Source: Pteria penguin (Eukaryota > Mollusca > Bivalvia > Pterioida > Pteriidae). From it: a DNA stretch of 64,000 nucleotides. The notes beneath the pieces are model-generated. The model did no database searches. It worked only from the letters and a program-made list of their open reading frames with translations, and was not told where the DNA came from. Positions 13,201 through 21,621 of the stretch are shown in pieces; position 1 is the stretch's first letter, and every line of letters begins with the position of its first letter. The stretch is taken from contig CM068586.1 in the NCBI GenBank assembly GCA_035048485.1, positions 45,916,287 to 45,980,286 on the forward strand. Direction: 5' to 3'. The translations under genes and the position numbers were made by a program.

Positions 13201-14204
13201 ATCTATTTCAAATTCTTTTGATTGAAGAGACAATACATGGTAAAATGTATATCAGGGAATATAATAGCTATAACCAGGGGAGAATCAAGCTACAGTGAAA
13301 TAAAATTACATGGCAAGGTCTTAATATTTCATGGGTTTTTATGGGGTTTGTTACCTAGAGATTAACATCCCTAATGAACAATAATATATATAATAAAAAT
13401 TACCCGTGAGATAAGTAGGTTTAACTGATTATGAATTACTGATATATTGCATGGATGTCCCAATATCCAGTGTGCCGACTTCAGAGTAGACATCTTCAGA
13501 TCAGTGTCAACAAAGGCATTTATGAGTTTAACACCTGATCTCACTCCATCACAGGGGTTCACATATGCTCTTCAAGTAGACATATTTTGTTATTTTCCAT
13601 TTGTTTTTCATTTTCACTGATTTTGTATGTCCTATGGTTTCATGATTTTTGGACTTGTAGTTTGGATTTATCCATCATCTTTACATTGTCAAGTGTTACA
13701 CATTCTTTTCTACTAGAATTAATTGTTAAAATTACAACATGTATATTGAAATCCTTGAAATTATATCTTAGTGAAACCAAAGAAAATCTCTGATCCACAA
13801 AAATAAGGCTAAATGAAAATATATGATTATTACAGTAATTGGAATATAGCTCAATATATCTATATCCTCAAGAGTATAGCTCAATATATCTATATCCTCA
13901 AGAATATAGCTCAATATATCTATATCCTCAAGAATATAGCTCAATATATCTATATCCTCAAGAATATAGCTCAATATATCTATATCCTCAAGAATATAGC
14001 TCAATATATCTATATCCTCAAGAATATAGCTCAATATATCTATATCCTCAAGAATATAGCTCAATATATCTATATCCTCAAGAATGTAGCAATAAACACG
14101 ATTTGTCACCATTATCATTGTAGGTACTAGATTCATACTACGAGTACATTCAGCCTCTACAGAAAGAATTGGAAGGACTCAATCAGCCAATGGCAAGGCT
14201 GTAA
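1081..14204 (+). CDS. ACOX1: Peroxisomal acyl-CoA oxidase (ACOX1-like), copy 1, 5' end outside the window
   Basis: FAD flavoenzyme expected to oxidise acyl-CoA to trans-2-enoyl-CoA with release of H2O2 in peroxisomes. Coding exons, numbered by copy 2: 5 at 1081-1200, 6a 1999-2114, 6b 4026-4141, 7a 4231-4400, 7b 4423-4592, 8 5361-5523, 9 6989-7179, 10 10274-10426, 11 10979-11084, 12 11825-11971, 13 12768-12974, 14 14124-14204. All have AG/GT borders and phases that join in frame when one version of exon 6 and one of exon 7 is used; such a path gives 1454 nt in the window. Exon 9 has the CGGHGYSH and CTYEGENTV motifs, the latter with the family's catalytic glutamate. The C-terminus is ARL, a PTS1-type signal. 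Exons 1-4 must lie before position 1. The paralogue downstream (21507-50348) has the same exon lengths. Family identity is firm; the isoform model is inferred. No frameshift or premature stop was seen. Confidence 0.93.
1999..2114 (+). CDS. ACOX1: ACOX1-like copy 1, exon 6a (alternative)
   Basis: 116 nt, flanked by ttgtag and gtaatt. It encodes [12 protein letters not shown]...NMLSRYAK and is closest to the only exon 6 of copy 2. It is one of two intact versions of this exon; the other is at 4026-4141. It enters in phase 1 and leaves in phase 0, so splicing it to 6b would break the frame. Confidence 0.9.
2115..4025. other. Intron between exons 6a and 6b of copy 1
   Basis: Non-coding AT-rich DNA. 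I looked for further exon-like segments and found none. The open frames near 2717-3171 have no family resemblance. Confidence 0.5.
4026..4141 (+). CDS. ACOX1: ACOX1-like copy 1, exon 6b (alternative)
   Basis: 116 nt, flanked by tataag and gtaaat. It encodes [12 protein letters not shown]...[13 protein letters not shown]. The RIPRENM stretch matches ordinary animal ACOX1 better than 6a does. The intron to 7a is only 89 nt, so 6b and 7a look like a linked pair. The acceptor's pyrimidine tract is weak, which fits regulated use. Confidence 0.88.
4231..4400 (+). CDS. ACOX1: ACOX1-like copy 1, exon 7a (alternative)
   Basis: 170 nt, flanked by tctcag and gtaggt. It encodes [11 protein letters not shown]...YGTMIFIRS...[14 protein letters not shown]. 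The VK-DGT and YGTM features resemble ordinary ACOX1 more than 7b does. Its donor lies just 22 nt before exon 7b. It enters in phase 0 and leaves in phase 2, so joining 7a to 7b would shift the frame even if an intron that short could be removed. Confidence 0.88.
4401..4422 (+). promoter_or_regulatory. 22-nt gap between alternative exons 7a and 7b
   Basis: It begins with the 7a donor (gtaggt) and ends with the 7b pyrimidine tract and acceptor (ttgttattttag). It is too short to hold donor, branch point and acceptor of one working intron, so it should enforce a choice between 7a and 7b. Confidence 0.75.
4423..4592 (+). CDS. ACOX1: ACOX1-like copy 1, exon 7b (alternative)
   Basis: 170 nt, flanked by tttag and gtatgt. 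It encodes [11 protein letters not shown]...[11 protein letters not shown]...[14 protein letters not shown] and is closest to exon 7 of copy 2. Length and phases equal those of 7a. The two versions differ most in the middle and agree at the [10 protein letters not shown] end. Confidence 0.9.
5361..5523 (+). CDS. ACOX1: ACOX1-like copy 1, exon 8
   Basis: 163 nt, flanked by ttcag and gtaatg. It encodes [20 protein letters not shown]...[11 protein letters not shown], the start of the helical C-terminal half. [14 protein letters not shown] is a strong ACOX signature. Confidence 0.95.
5700..5870 (-). repeat. Degenerate SINE fragment
   Basis: The order acacaatgagggatc, atatgcc, ctgtctcatccaaaatgaca and gtgggactaaaactcaagat mirrors the minus-strand SINE at 17411-17687. 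It is strongly diverged and lies in intron 8 of copy 1. Confidence 0.45.
6989..7179 (+). CDS. ACOX1: ACOX1-like copy 1, exon 9 (active-site exon)
   Basis: 191 nt, flanked by tttag and gtgaga. It encodes [11 protein letters not shown]...[15 protein letters not shown]...[18 protein letters not shown]. The Glu of TYEG is at the family's catalytic base position. The GGHGYSH motif is complete here, whereas copy 2 has Leu for the last His. Confidence 0.96.
7180..10273. other. Intron 9 of copy 1
   Basis: 3.1 kb, AT-rich, with the 30-bp minisatellite at 8453-9082 as its only clear structure. Confidence 0.7.
8453..9082. repeat. 30-bp minisatellite, about 21 units
   Basis: The unit is a 30-mer built from tccaactttaaccatgccca and ttacgtagta. 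Most changes are single bases (acg/aca, cat/cac). Because 30 is divisible by three, frames stay open across the array, but nothing suggests translation. It lies in intron 9 of copy 1. Confidence 0.95.
10274..10426 (+). CDS. ACOX1: ACOX1-like copy 1, exon 10
   Basis: 153 nt, flanked by tacag and gtaaac. It encodes [18 protein letters not shown]...[12 protein letters not shown], the beginning of the ACOX C-terminal domain. The preceding intron 9 (3.1 kb) carries the 30-bp minisatellite at 8453-9082. Confidence 0.94.
10979..11084 (+). CDS. ACOX1: ACOX1-like copy 1, exon 11
   Basis: 106 nt, flanked by tacag and gtaaga. It encodes [20 protein letters not shown]...PLTWAAN. Very close to exon 11 of copy 2 (41561-41666). 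Confidence 0.94.
11180..11325. repeat. Short degenerate repeat, about 35-bp unit, four units
   Basis: The phrase gcttgaggcagc.atagc.ttgggtt recurs four times in intron 11 of copy 1. Confidence 0.5.
11825..11971 (+). CDS. ACOX1: ACOX1-like copy 1, exon 12
   Basis: 147 nt (49 codons, phase 0 at both ends), flanked by acag and gtaacc. It encodes [16 protein letters not shown]...[10 protein letters not shown]...LGEFIQ. About 33 of 49 residues match copy 2, far fewer than in exons 5 and 13. Confidence 0.94.
12768..12974 (+). CDS. ACOX1: ACOX1-like copy 1, exon 13
   Basis: 207 nt (69 codons), flanked by tttag and gtgagt. It encodes [16 protein letters not shown]...[18 protein letters not shown]...[12 protein letters not shown]. 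By eye about 8 of 207 bases differ from copy 2. Confidence 0.95.
13843..14087. repeat. 30-bp minisatellite, 8 units, beside exon 14 of copy 1
   Basis: The unit is aatatagctcaatatatcta plus tatcctcaag, almost without change between units. It ends about 36 nt before the first base of exon 14, so it overlaps the place where a branch point would lie. Confidence 0.95.
14124..14204 (+). CDS. ACOX1: ACOX1-like copy 1, exon 14 with stop and PTS1
   Basis: 81 nt, acceptor ttgtag, stop TAA at 14202-14204. It encodes [19 protein letters not shown]... and ends in ARL, which fits the small-basic-leucine pattern of type 1 peroxisome targeting signals. A 30-bp minisatellite ends about 40 nt before its acceptor. 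Confidence 0.94.
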   Translation, partial: VLDSYYEYIQPLQKELEGLNQPMARL

Positions 14205-15219
14205 CAGGTTCACATGACTGACAAGTGCATAGTGCTGAACCAAAGTATCTGTATCAATATTGTGATTATTCAGTGATATAATCAGGGACTATAATTCATG
14301 TATTGGAAATGATTCAGTTATTGAAATCAAACTTATTTGACATGTGATACATGTATTTTAACAATGCAGTAATTTAAACAAAGGATGTCCTAAATTCCTT
14401 TGATTTTATACTTTTAAGTATATTTCAGTTTTATATAAAACAAAGATTTTTATATAAAACAAACAAAACATTTCCTTATTTTCAAGCACAAGAACTGTGG
14501 CAATTTTGTCCATGCAATTGTTGATATTTGAAATCTGGATATTTTATGCATTATTTAAGCTAACAATTTATATTGTCGTCTGACAAATTTGTTATTTATG
14601 TAAGTTTATGTAATACATATATATCTATATCTAAGATATACACATCCCTGATAAGGCAATTCAACTTGATTCATAGACATCCAGGGTTACCAAAAATTAT
14701 GAAGCGGGTGGGAAGATTTCATTTTTTTTTTTTTCCTGAGAAAAGTGTTTTTGTGAATAGATGAATGTCATTTAATGCCCTTATTTCAGATGGATTGAAA
14801 CCAGGTAAGGCTTTAATTTCGTTTCTAAACCAGTGTCTAAAGTATAAATCCTGAACTCAAAATTTCTCTGGAATACATAAATTTTGCCCAAAATGAGGAG
14901 ATGATAATCTATCAGTTAGGTTGAATTTGCCTAATATAAAATGTTGATTCTGTGATAATTTAATTAAATCGTAATAAAATATGATAAATCTGTGAATTAT
15001 TTTGGATTTTGTGATAAATCAAGGGTGAATAATATAACGTGCTTCTGTTATTAGCTTTCCCATTTCCAGGAGACCTAATGACATACCTTCAGCTGCAGCA
15101 GATGATGTAGACAGCTAGGTTAAAGCTTTTTCAAATTACTGTTTCATCTCTTCTGGGTACAGAAAGGTGTTCATAAATCATACTCATGAGAAGATCTTGC
15201 AAATGATATAGAAATTTCT
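14205..15219. other. 3' flank of copy 1, probable 3' UTR
   Basis: AT-rich, no gene. It includes a candidate poly(A) signal at 14973. Confidence 0.4.
14973..14978 (+). promoter_or_regulatory. Candidate poly(A) signal for copy 1
   Basis: AATAAA about 0.77 kb after the stop of copy 1, before the first repeat element of the intergenic region. Such hexamers are common in AT-rich DNA, so this is weak. Confidence 0.3.
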
Positions 15220-16828
15220 ATGCTCCCGGAAAAATTTTGGGGGAGCATATAGTCGCTGTTGTGTCAATGTTCCTCTCTGTCTGCCCGTCCAGGCTCATAT
15301 CTCCTATACCTTTCATCAGAATTTGATCATACTTCATCAAAATATTATTTAGGTTAAAGGCTTTTCGACAAAGGTATCTCGAGGTCATTTCTGAAAGGTC
15401 AAGGTCACAATAAAAAGTTTTATTTCATATTATTATTATGATTAAGCTAATCAAGGTCAAGCTTACTCATTTTAGTTTAAGATACTGTGATCACTTGTCA
15501 TTCCACAGTTGACTGAACTGGATATCCATATGATACATTGAGATTTGAAATCTTCATCAATTGATACAATGATTTGATTTAGTATATATTGAGTCATTCA
15601 TTTCCTTCATTATTGCTGTGCTTTTTGGAGCATCCGTCTATTTTACTGATTTTTAGCTCACCAGAGCTGAGGGCCGAATCCGTAATCCAAGATGGCTGCC
15701 ATTGGCTGTGATTGGTCGACACATTTTCGACTTCTTCTCCAGAACGGCTGCACAGAATTCCACCAAACCTCAAAGGAAGTAAGTACTCAAGGTCCTTTAC
15801 CAAGTTTGTGTTTTTCGTGCCAATCCGTAATCCAAGATGGCCGCCATTGGCTCTGATTTGTTGACACATTTTGGACTTCTTCTCCAGAAGCGCTGCACAG
15901 AATTTCACCAAAACCTCATAGGAAGTAACTACTTGAGCTCCTCTACAAAGTTTGTGTTTTTCTTGCCGATCCATAATCCAAGATGGCCACCATTGGCTCT
16001 GATTGGTTGACGCATTTTCGACTTCTTCTCCAGAACCACTGCACAGAATTCCACCAAACCTCATAGGAAGTAAGTACTCAAAGTCCTCTACCAAGTTTGT
16101 GTTTTTTGTGCCCATCCGTTATCCAAGATGACCGCTATTGGCTCTGATTGGTTGACACATTTTTGACTTCTTCTCTAGAAGCGCTGCACAGAATTTCACC
16201 AAACCTCATAGACAGTAAGTACTCAAGTTGTTCTATCAAGTTAATGTTTTTCAAGTAATCCAGGATGGCCGCCATTGGCTCTGTTTGGTTGATTCATTTT
16301 CGACTTCTTCTCCAGAAGCGCTGCACAGAATTTCACCAAATGTCATAGGAAGTAAATATTCAAGGTCCTCTACAAAGTTTGTGTTTTTCGTGCCGATCCG
16401 TAATCCAAGATGGCTGCCATAGGCTCTAATTGGTTGACACATTTTCGACTTCTTCAGAACCGCTGCACAGAATTCCACCAAACTTCATAGGAAGTAAGTA
16501 CTCGAGGTCCTCTACCAAGTTTGTGTTTTTCGTGCCGATCCGTAATCCAAGATGGCCGCCATTGGCTCTGATTGGTTGACACATTTTGGACACTTCAAAA
16601 TGACTGCACAAAATATCACCAAACCTTATAGAAAGTCTTGTAGAAAAAAAGCAAAATTTTCTATTGAAATGAGTTGTCATTTTATTGTAAATAAGCATTT
16701 TGTGCTCAGATGAGCAATATAGGCCCATTTGGGCCTCTTGTTTGTATATGAATTGAGTCATCAATTTACTGCATTATAAGTATAACTACCCTTCGGGTAG
16801 CATCCATCAGTTTCACTGATACTCTTGT
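15220..16828. mobile_element. TGCTCCC...CTCTTGT element, interrupted by another element
   Basis: The left end has a hairpin tgctccc...gggggagca; the right end reads ttcactgatactcttgtt. The two parts, 15220-15654 and 16742-16828, match 47938-48407 in order, where no insertion is present. The interrupting block is the AGCTCA element at 15655-16741. No coding capacity. Confidence 0.7.
15655..16741. mobile_element. AGCTCA...CTCTTGT element with seven internal repeats (candidate rolling-circle)
   Basis: It begins agctcaccagagct after a T run. It ends with ggcccatttgggcc, a perfect hairpin, then tcttgt. The motif ctcagatgagc just before the hairpin is an offset inverted copy of the 5' end. The interior holds about seven units of 140-148 bp with the phrase ccaagatggccgccattggc and ccagaa.cgctgcacagaat. 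No long reading frame. Confidence 0.75.
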
Positions 16829-17410
16829 TTTCCTTGACATTAACCATATTGTCAAATTTAAAAACCTTTAACCTTGGACTTGTATTTTCAGTGGTTGGTT
16901 TAATTATTTAATGATATTAGAGAGGAAAGAAACTTCTTACTTGTGAGAACTTCATATTAGTATGGAGTCTGTCTATTCCGTTTACATGAAACTAAACAAG
17001 GGAAATAAATGGTAATTTTACAATATTTAAACCCATCAGTTGAGCTCAGTTGTCATCTGACAACTCTTAATACATGTATTTAAAAAGGGTCTATATTCAG
17101 TCATTTCTACACGGAGTAAATAATAATGAATAATGCTGAGATATTTTCTGTCAAGCTACTTGTACATTGTCAATAAATCGCTCCACATCTACATATTTCT
17201 GCAGTTTGTATTCAGAGTCGAATGGTTTAATGCTACCATCATCACTGCTCTCTAACCTCAATGAAATATTTTTTGTGCATAAAATTATACAAAATTATCT
17301 TTCAGTCTTCTTTAACACTAAAGCCTTCTAAACCCTGATGCAATTGTTTCCAATCTATATATCCCTTTTAGTAAAATCAAATTTTGCTGAAATGATTGCC
17401 CTTACTTTGA

Positions 17411-17687
17411 TTGATTCATTGATTGATTTTTGTTTTACGTCACACCACGAATATTTCACGTATATGGTAAAGGCATCTGTCTGATGCGGGGCATACAAAG
17501 TTTGACCTTTGCAACGGACCCACCCGAAGCAGTGAGGGATCTTTAACATGCCATGCATACCACGACACGGGCCTCGGTTTTTACTGTCTCATCCGAAAGA
17601 CATGACACCGGCATGACCAGAGCGGGACTTGAACCCCAGCCTCCCGATCAGGAGTCCGACGCGATACCACTAGGCCACGCCGGCTTT
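17411..17687 (-). mobile_element. tRNA-derived SINE, full length, minus strand
   Basis: Read on the minus strand it starts gccggcgtggcctagtggta (box A-like), has a box B-like ggttcaagtcc, then a core and a tail of (gatt)n type. Flanking direct repeats tgcccttactttga (about 17396-17410) and tgcccttacttga (17688-17702) mark the insertion. Fragments of the same family lie at 490, 5700, 41050, 53864, 56563 and 61795. Confidence 0.85.
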
Positions 17688-17702
17688 TGCCCTTACTTGA
17701 TA

Positions 17703-20200
17703 CACATATACACTGATAAGATAGCAAGTGTACTATCTTTTTTTGTGATTACATCGAGTCAAATGGCTTGAGGTTCTAGGCTGCTGATCTGAATTTGAGC
17801 CATTGGCAGCAAATCTCGGTTCATAGGAAAGTAATAGTGATAAAGAAAAAAATGCTCAAATCGGGGTTGATCAGGTTATGTAAACAAAACTTTGTTATGC
17901 TCCCTAAAAAAAATAAAGTTTTGAAGAGCACATAGTGTCTGTCCGTCTGTCTATCCAAAATCTTATCTGTTAAAACCACATATTTGTTTTAGACAAAATT
18001 CCTAATTCTTCAAAACTAAAGAGCGTCCATGCATTTTGTATAGCTACACATCATCAGCTACATCAAAGATATTCAATTACAAAGTGTTGTTCTCATTGTA
18101 TAGATCTAAAATAAAATTCCTCTCACCCCTCACTTTCTGACAAACGTGACGATTTCAATTTTATCAACTTTCCCCTCTTTGAATAGCAATATCTCGTTTA
18201 ATATATTGTGCAAGAGCAAGCTCAAATTACAACGACTGTGTTCTGAAAATAAAACGAGTTCCAGATAAACTGCTCAGCCATGCATTAGTAAGAAGTAGAC
18301 TAACAATTAACATCACCGAGCAAATTCTATGGCTGATGCGTTGGATTTTCTTTCTTTTTTATCATAAAAATGACGTCACATATTTCGACCAATCTGAACA
18401 TCGATTTTATACCTTCCGTACTTGATATTTACCTGCTGTATGTGGCGAGTGTTGCCAGCTGGAAGGAGAAGCTGACTCTCCCAGCAGACATCTGGGACTC
18501 GTTTTACTAAACGACTTGCGACAAATCGTAAATATTTGACGACATATTAAACGTAGATATTTAAAGAAAATAATGACAGAGTTTTGAAGAAAAAAAATGA
18601 GCTATTTCTCGAGAGATCTGTTTTTAGTTTAGAGCGTTCCTGGAACAGTTTGAGCAAGTAGGAGCCCAAAAGTTAAGATTTATGAGTTGACCTCGTGTGA
18701 ATAATGGAGCAGAATAAGGGAATTAATAAAGTAAGGCAGGTTGAAATTGAAAATTGTCATCATTTAATGAAATGACGTAAGAGTAAACAGAAAAATCTAT
18801 TAGAACGAAATCGACAAAACATGTCATGAAAATATGCTATACACATGGAAAAATCATAATATCAAAGCTATATGGCATATAAAACAACTTGCCTACTAAT
18901 TAAAAAAAGGTTGGGGTGACAAAATACCTCCCTATTACAAGCAATGTAGTCGTTAACAAACATATCTTGGCAAAGTGAAACATTTCATGGCTATATGTAT
19001 TTAATACAACAGGAAACAAATCAAAGGACTTGAGGTCCTGAAAGATACGCCTACTCACATCCTTTATATGGACGTATATGTGACGTATATGTGACGTTTT
19101 ATCACAGTGAGATGATGCCGCAGAAGCGGTCCTTCACTCTAATGGAAGAAGAAGGAAATCGAAGATCTCACGTACGAATGTTGGTCACCACGAATGTTGA
19201 TTGGGCGAATAGATTGATGAACATAAATTCATACACCGTCTCTGCTTTAAGTAAACTAGCTTGGATCTCATAAAACTTTTTATATATGTATATATAAAAC
19301 GGGGTGAGTCCTATTTTTTTTTTTTTTTTTTTTTTGTAAATTAGACCCTGATCTCTGATTATACAAATATATTTTCCCTTTTTTGTTGAGTGTGTATGCC
19401 CTTCAGTTTCATGATTGTTGAACTACCAAGTTGGGTTTATATTCATCATCTTATCAATGGAAGGTCATGGGTTCAATTCTTATTATTGACAGTGGCGGAT
19501 CCAGGATCCCCCGCCCCCTCTAAATCCGCCACTGATCGATGTCTCGATTTTGGGTCTTTTATCCTGTTGAGGCAGTAAATTCCGAGGTCTCATGCAAGAG
19601 TATACGATAGTTACATATTATTATGTAATAGCTTCACTATTTCGCTTTTCCCCGCACTTATTTTACTATTTGGTCATTTGCTCTGCGTGGGGAGGCCACA
19701 CATAACGGATGACCAAATAGTAAACAAGTGTGGGGAAAGGCAAAATACTGAAGTTACATGTACATATGTAACTGAATCCCCCTGCGTCGGTGTTCTCTTT
19801 GTACATGTCAAAATTCATCAAACTTTACACCAGACCGGTGCCGCCACTGTTATCAGTGCATTTGGTCTGCTGTGGTGTTAAAATAAGCAATCCGTCCATA
19901 TTCCCCCTTTAGGTCAACCTTTTTGTACGAGAAACTGAAGTGTATATACTGTATAGGATTTACAAGGGCGGATTTAAGGGGGTTTGGGAGGGTTCGGGAA
20001 ACTCCCCCCCCCCCCCCCGGGTTCCCGCTTTTTTTTTTTTTTACTTTTTCCTTTCGACGAAAGTCAGTTCATGTCCTTCGATTTTTGTCCAATCATATTC
20101 TATTTTAATGTTTTGAATAACTTTTTGTTACCTTTCGGAGTTTTTAATACCTTCATATGCTTGTGAACTACTAGACTAGAGTTACCTGCTCTTGCTTGCT
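17703..20200. other. Intergenic, no gene seen
   Basis: Holds only simple features: a T run at 19312-19336, a direct match between ttactatttggtcatttg (19671) and its inverse near 19710, and a short inverted pair gtggcggatcc / atccgccac near 19492-19535. The frames at 18-20 kb have no recognisable product. Confidence 0.45.
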
Positions 20201-20210
20201 ATCGCTGCGC

Positions 20211-20990
20211 TAAGATCTAGACTTGGGAATAGAAAGGAACCCTACTAATACCCCGGACATAGACCATAGATTAGTCATGGGCCGCAAAACAATATATGCT
20301 TTACTTGGAAGCGGTATGCACGGGGAAAATGGACTTTCCCCAATAATAACCACCAGTATGTGGATGACTTTTGCAATTCCTGGAATCCTACAGTGCATTG
20401 AGTTGTTAAATTATAGGAAAAAAGGACCTTGAGAGTCTAGAAAAATTCCAAAGACAAACTCTCAGACAATTGCAGACCTTGCCTAATAGAACAGCAAACA
20501 TTGCAGTCACTTCACTATAGTTGGTGTCTTACAAATATGCAAATAGAAGGAAAGATTGACCTAGGCATCCTCAATGACCTCTATGATTCCAATTATTTCT
20601 TGGAGAATATTAGAAGTGACATGTCCAAAAATCACTGGAAATTTGAAATAAAGTCAGCAGTACATAGCGCGTGGCTTGAGTCTGACATGGCGAGAAAGAC
20701 TACCTTAGCTTTCATCCAGATTCAAGATAACTCTACTAAAATTGCACATTTGGTATGGAAAAGCGCTCTCCAGAGACATATATATCTCTGCGCTGTCCAT
20801 TCTACAACAGCCTCAGAAAAGGCCGCAGTTCAGGACCAAATTGTGACAAATGTATATCGTCTTCAATATAATAGAAGTAAATTTAACCAGTACAAAATAG
20901 ACCCTACGTGTCTTTTATATAAACAGAGCCATGAAGACAGAGAGCATTTCATTTAATACTGTTAAACTATCCAACTTCCGAATGAATACA
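20211..20990 (+). pseudogene. LINE (non-LTR retrotransposon) remnant, C-terminal part of the reverse-transcriptase protein
   Basis: The frame from 20217 reads LGIERNPTNTPDIDHRL..., then GRKTIYALLGSGMHG. A frameshift near 20425 continues as KDLESLEKFQRQTLRQLQTL, and a second block runs to about 20956 with NHWKFEIKSAVHSAW. This order is typical of the region after the RT domain in animal LINEs. The RT core and endonuclease are missing, so it is a dead 5'-truncated copy. Confidence 0.7.
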
Positions 20991-21224
20991 CTGTGTACAC
21001 GTATTTATTCTGGCATTGTAAATTTACGTGAAGGGAAACTATGTGAAATATATATGCAATTTCGGCACCATATCAAAGTTAATATAATAATGAAGAAATA
21101 AAGTGACCAAATGGATATGACTTTATATGGCTTTGTTCTTAGCAGACAGAAAAAAATCCTGTGTCCTTATTGAAAAACGGCTGAAAAATACACCAGATTA
21201 CACCATTTTAATTCTAAAATTTAA

Positions 21225-21372
21225 AAAATTTCCCGGGGGAAACCCCCGGACCCCCACATACAGGAGGGGGTACACCCCCTCCCGCACCCTCTCGACACTA
21301 CGTGCCTCGGGTCGGCCTTTTGGGCCTCCTCCAAACCCCCCACTTCTGCTTCTTGATCCGCCCCTGGTTTAT
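21225..21372. repeat. GC-rich repeat just upstream of copy 2
   Basis: A compositional island rich in C and G runs (cccgggggaaacccccggac; ccccctcccgcaccctctcg) in otherwise AT-rich DNA, ending gatccgcccctgg. A shorter related stretch lies at 19968-20030 with a run of C. It lies 135 bp before the start codon of copy 2 and may be repeat-derived. Confidence 0.5.
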
Positions 21373-21506
21373 CAATTTGACATGTTCTACTTCTTAACTT
21401 TCCGATGACGGGTAATTCACCACGTAGCAGATACTTTGATACCGTCCCTCCCAAACATACATATAGAACCCGTCACTTGTCAGATCGGAGCGGACAGTAT
21501 TGTAAG
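21373..21506 (+). promoter_or_regulatory. Probable 5' UTR or promoter-proximal DNA of copy 2
   Basis: Stretch between the GC-rich repeat and the ATG of copy 2. No TATA box is evident. The transcription start cannot be placed from sequence. Confidence 0.3.
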
Positions 21507-21621
21507 ATGACTGTAAATCCGGATTTAGCGAGGGAAAGAGAAAGAGCTACGTTTGACCCAGAACAGTTGACTATCTTCTTGCACCAAGGTGCAGAAAAAG
21601 TTCGAAGGAAGCGATATTTAG
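21507..21621 (+). CDS. ACOX1: ACOX1-like copy 2, exon 1 (start)
   Basis: 115 nt. ATG at 21507 has A at -3. It encodes [20 protein letters not shown]..., then an RRKR stretch, with donor gtaaat. NPDL-RER near the N-terminus is typical of ACOX1. An in-frame ATG 102 nt upstream would add residues with no family resemblance. Confidence 0.9.

Noticed and set aside
13768..14136. Three overlapping frames of 94-122 residues
   Set aside because: They cross the 30-bp array in the intron just before exon 14 of copy 1.
15594..16764. Minus-strand frames of 76-173 residues
   Set aside because: They follow the 146-bp internal repeats of the AGCTCA element and vary with each unit; no protein family.
21405..21506. 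Upstream in-frame ATG at 21405 as the start of copy 2
   Set aside because: The added residues resemble no ACOX1 N-terminus, whereas the family match begins at 21507.
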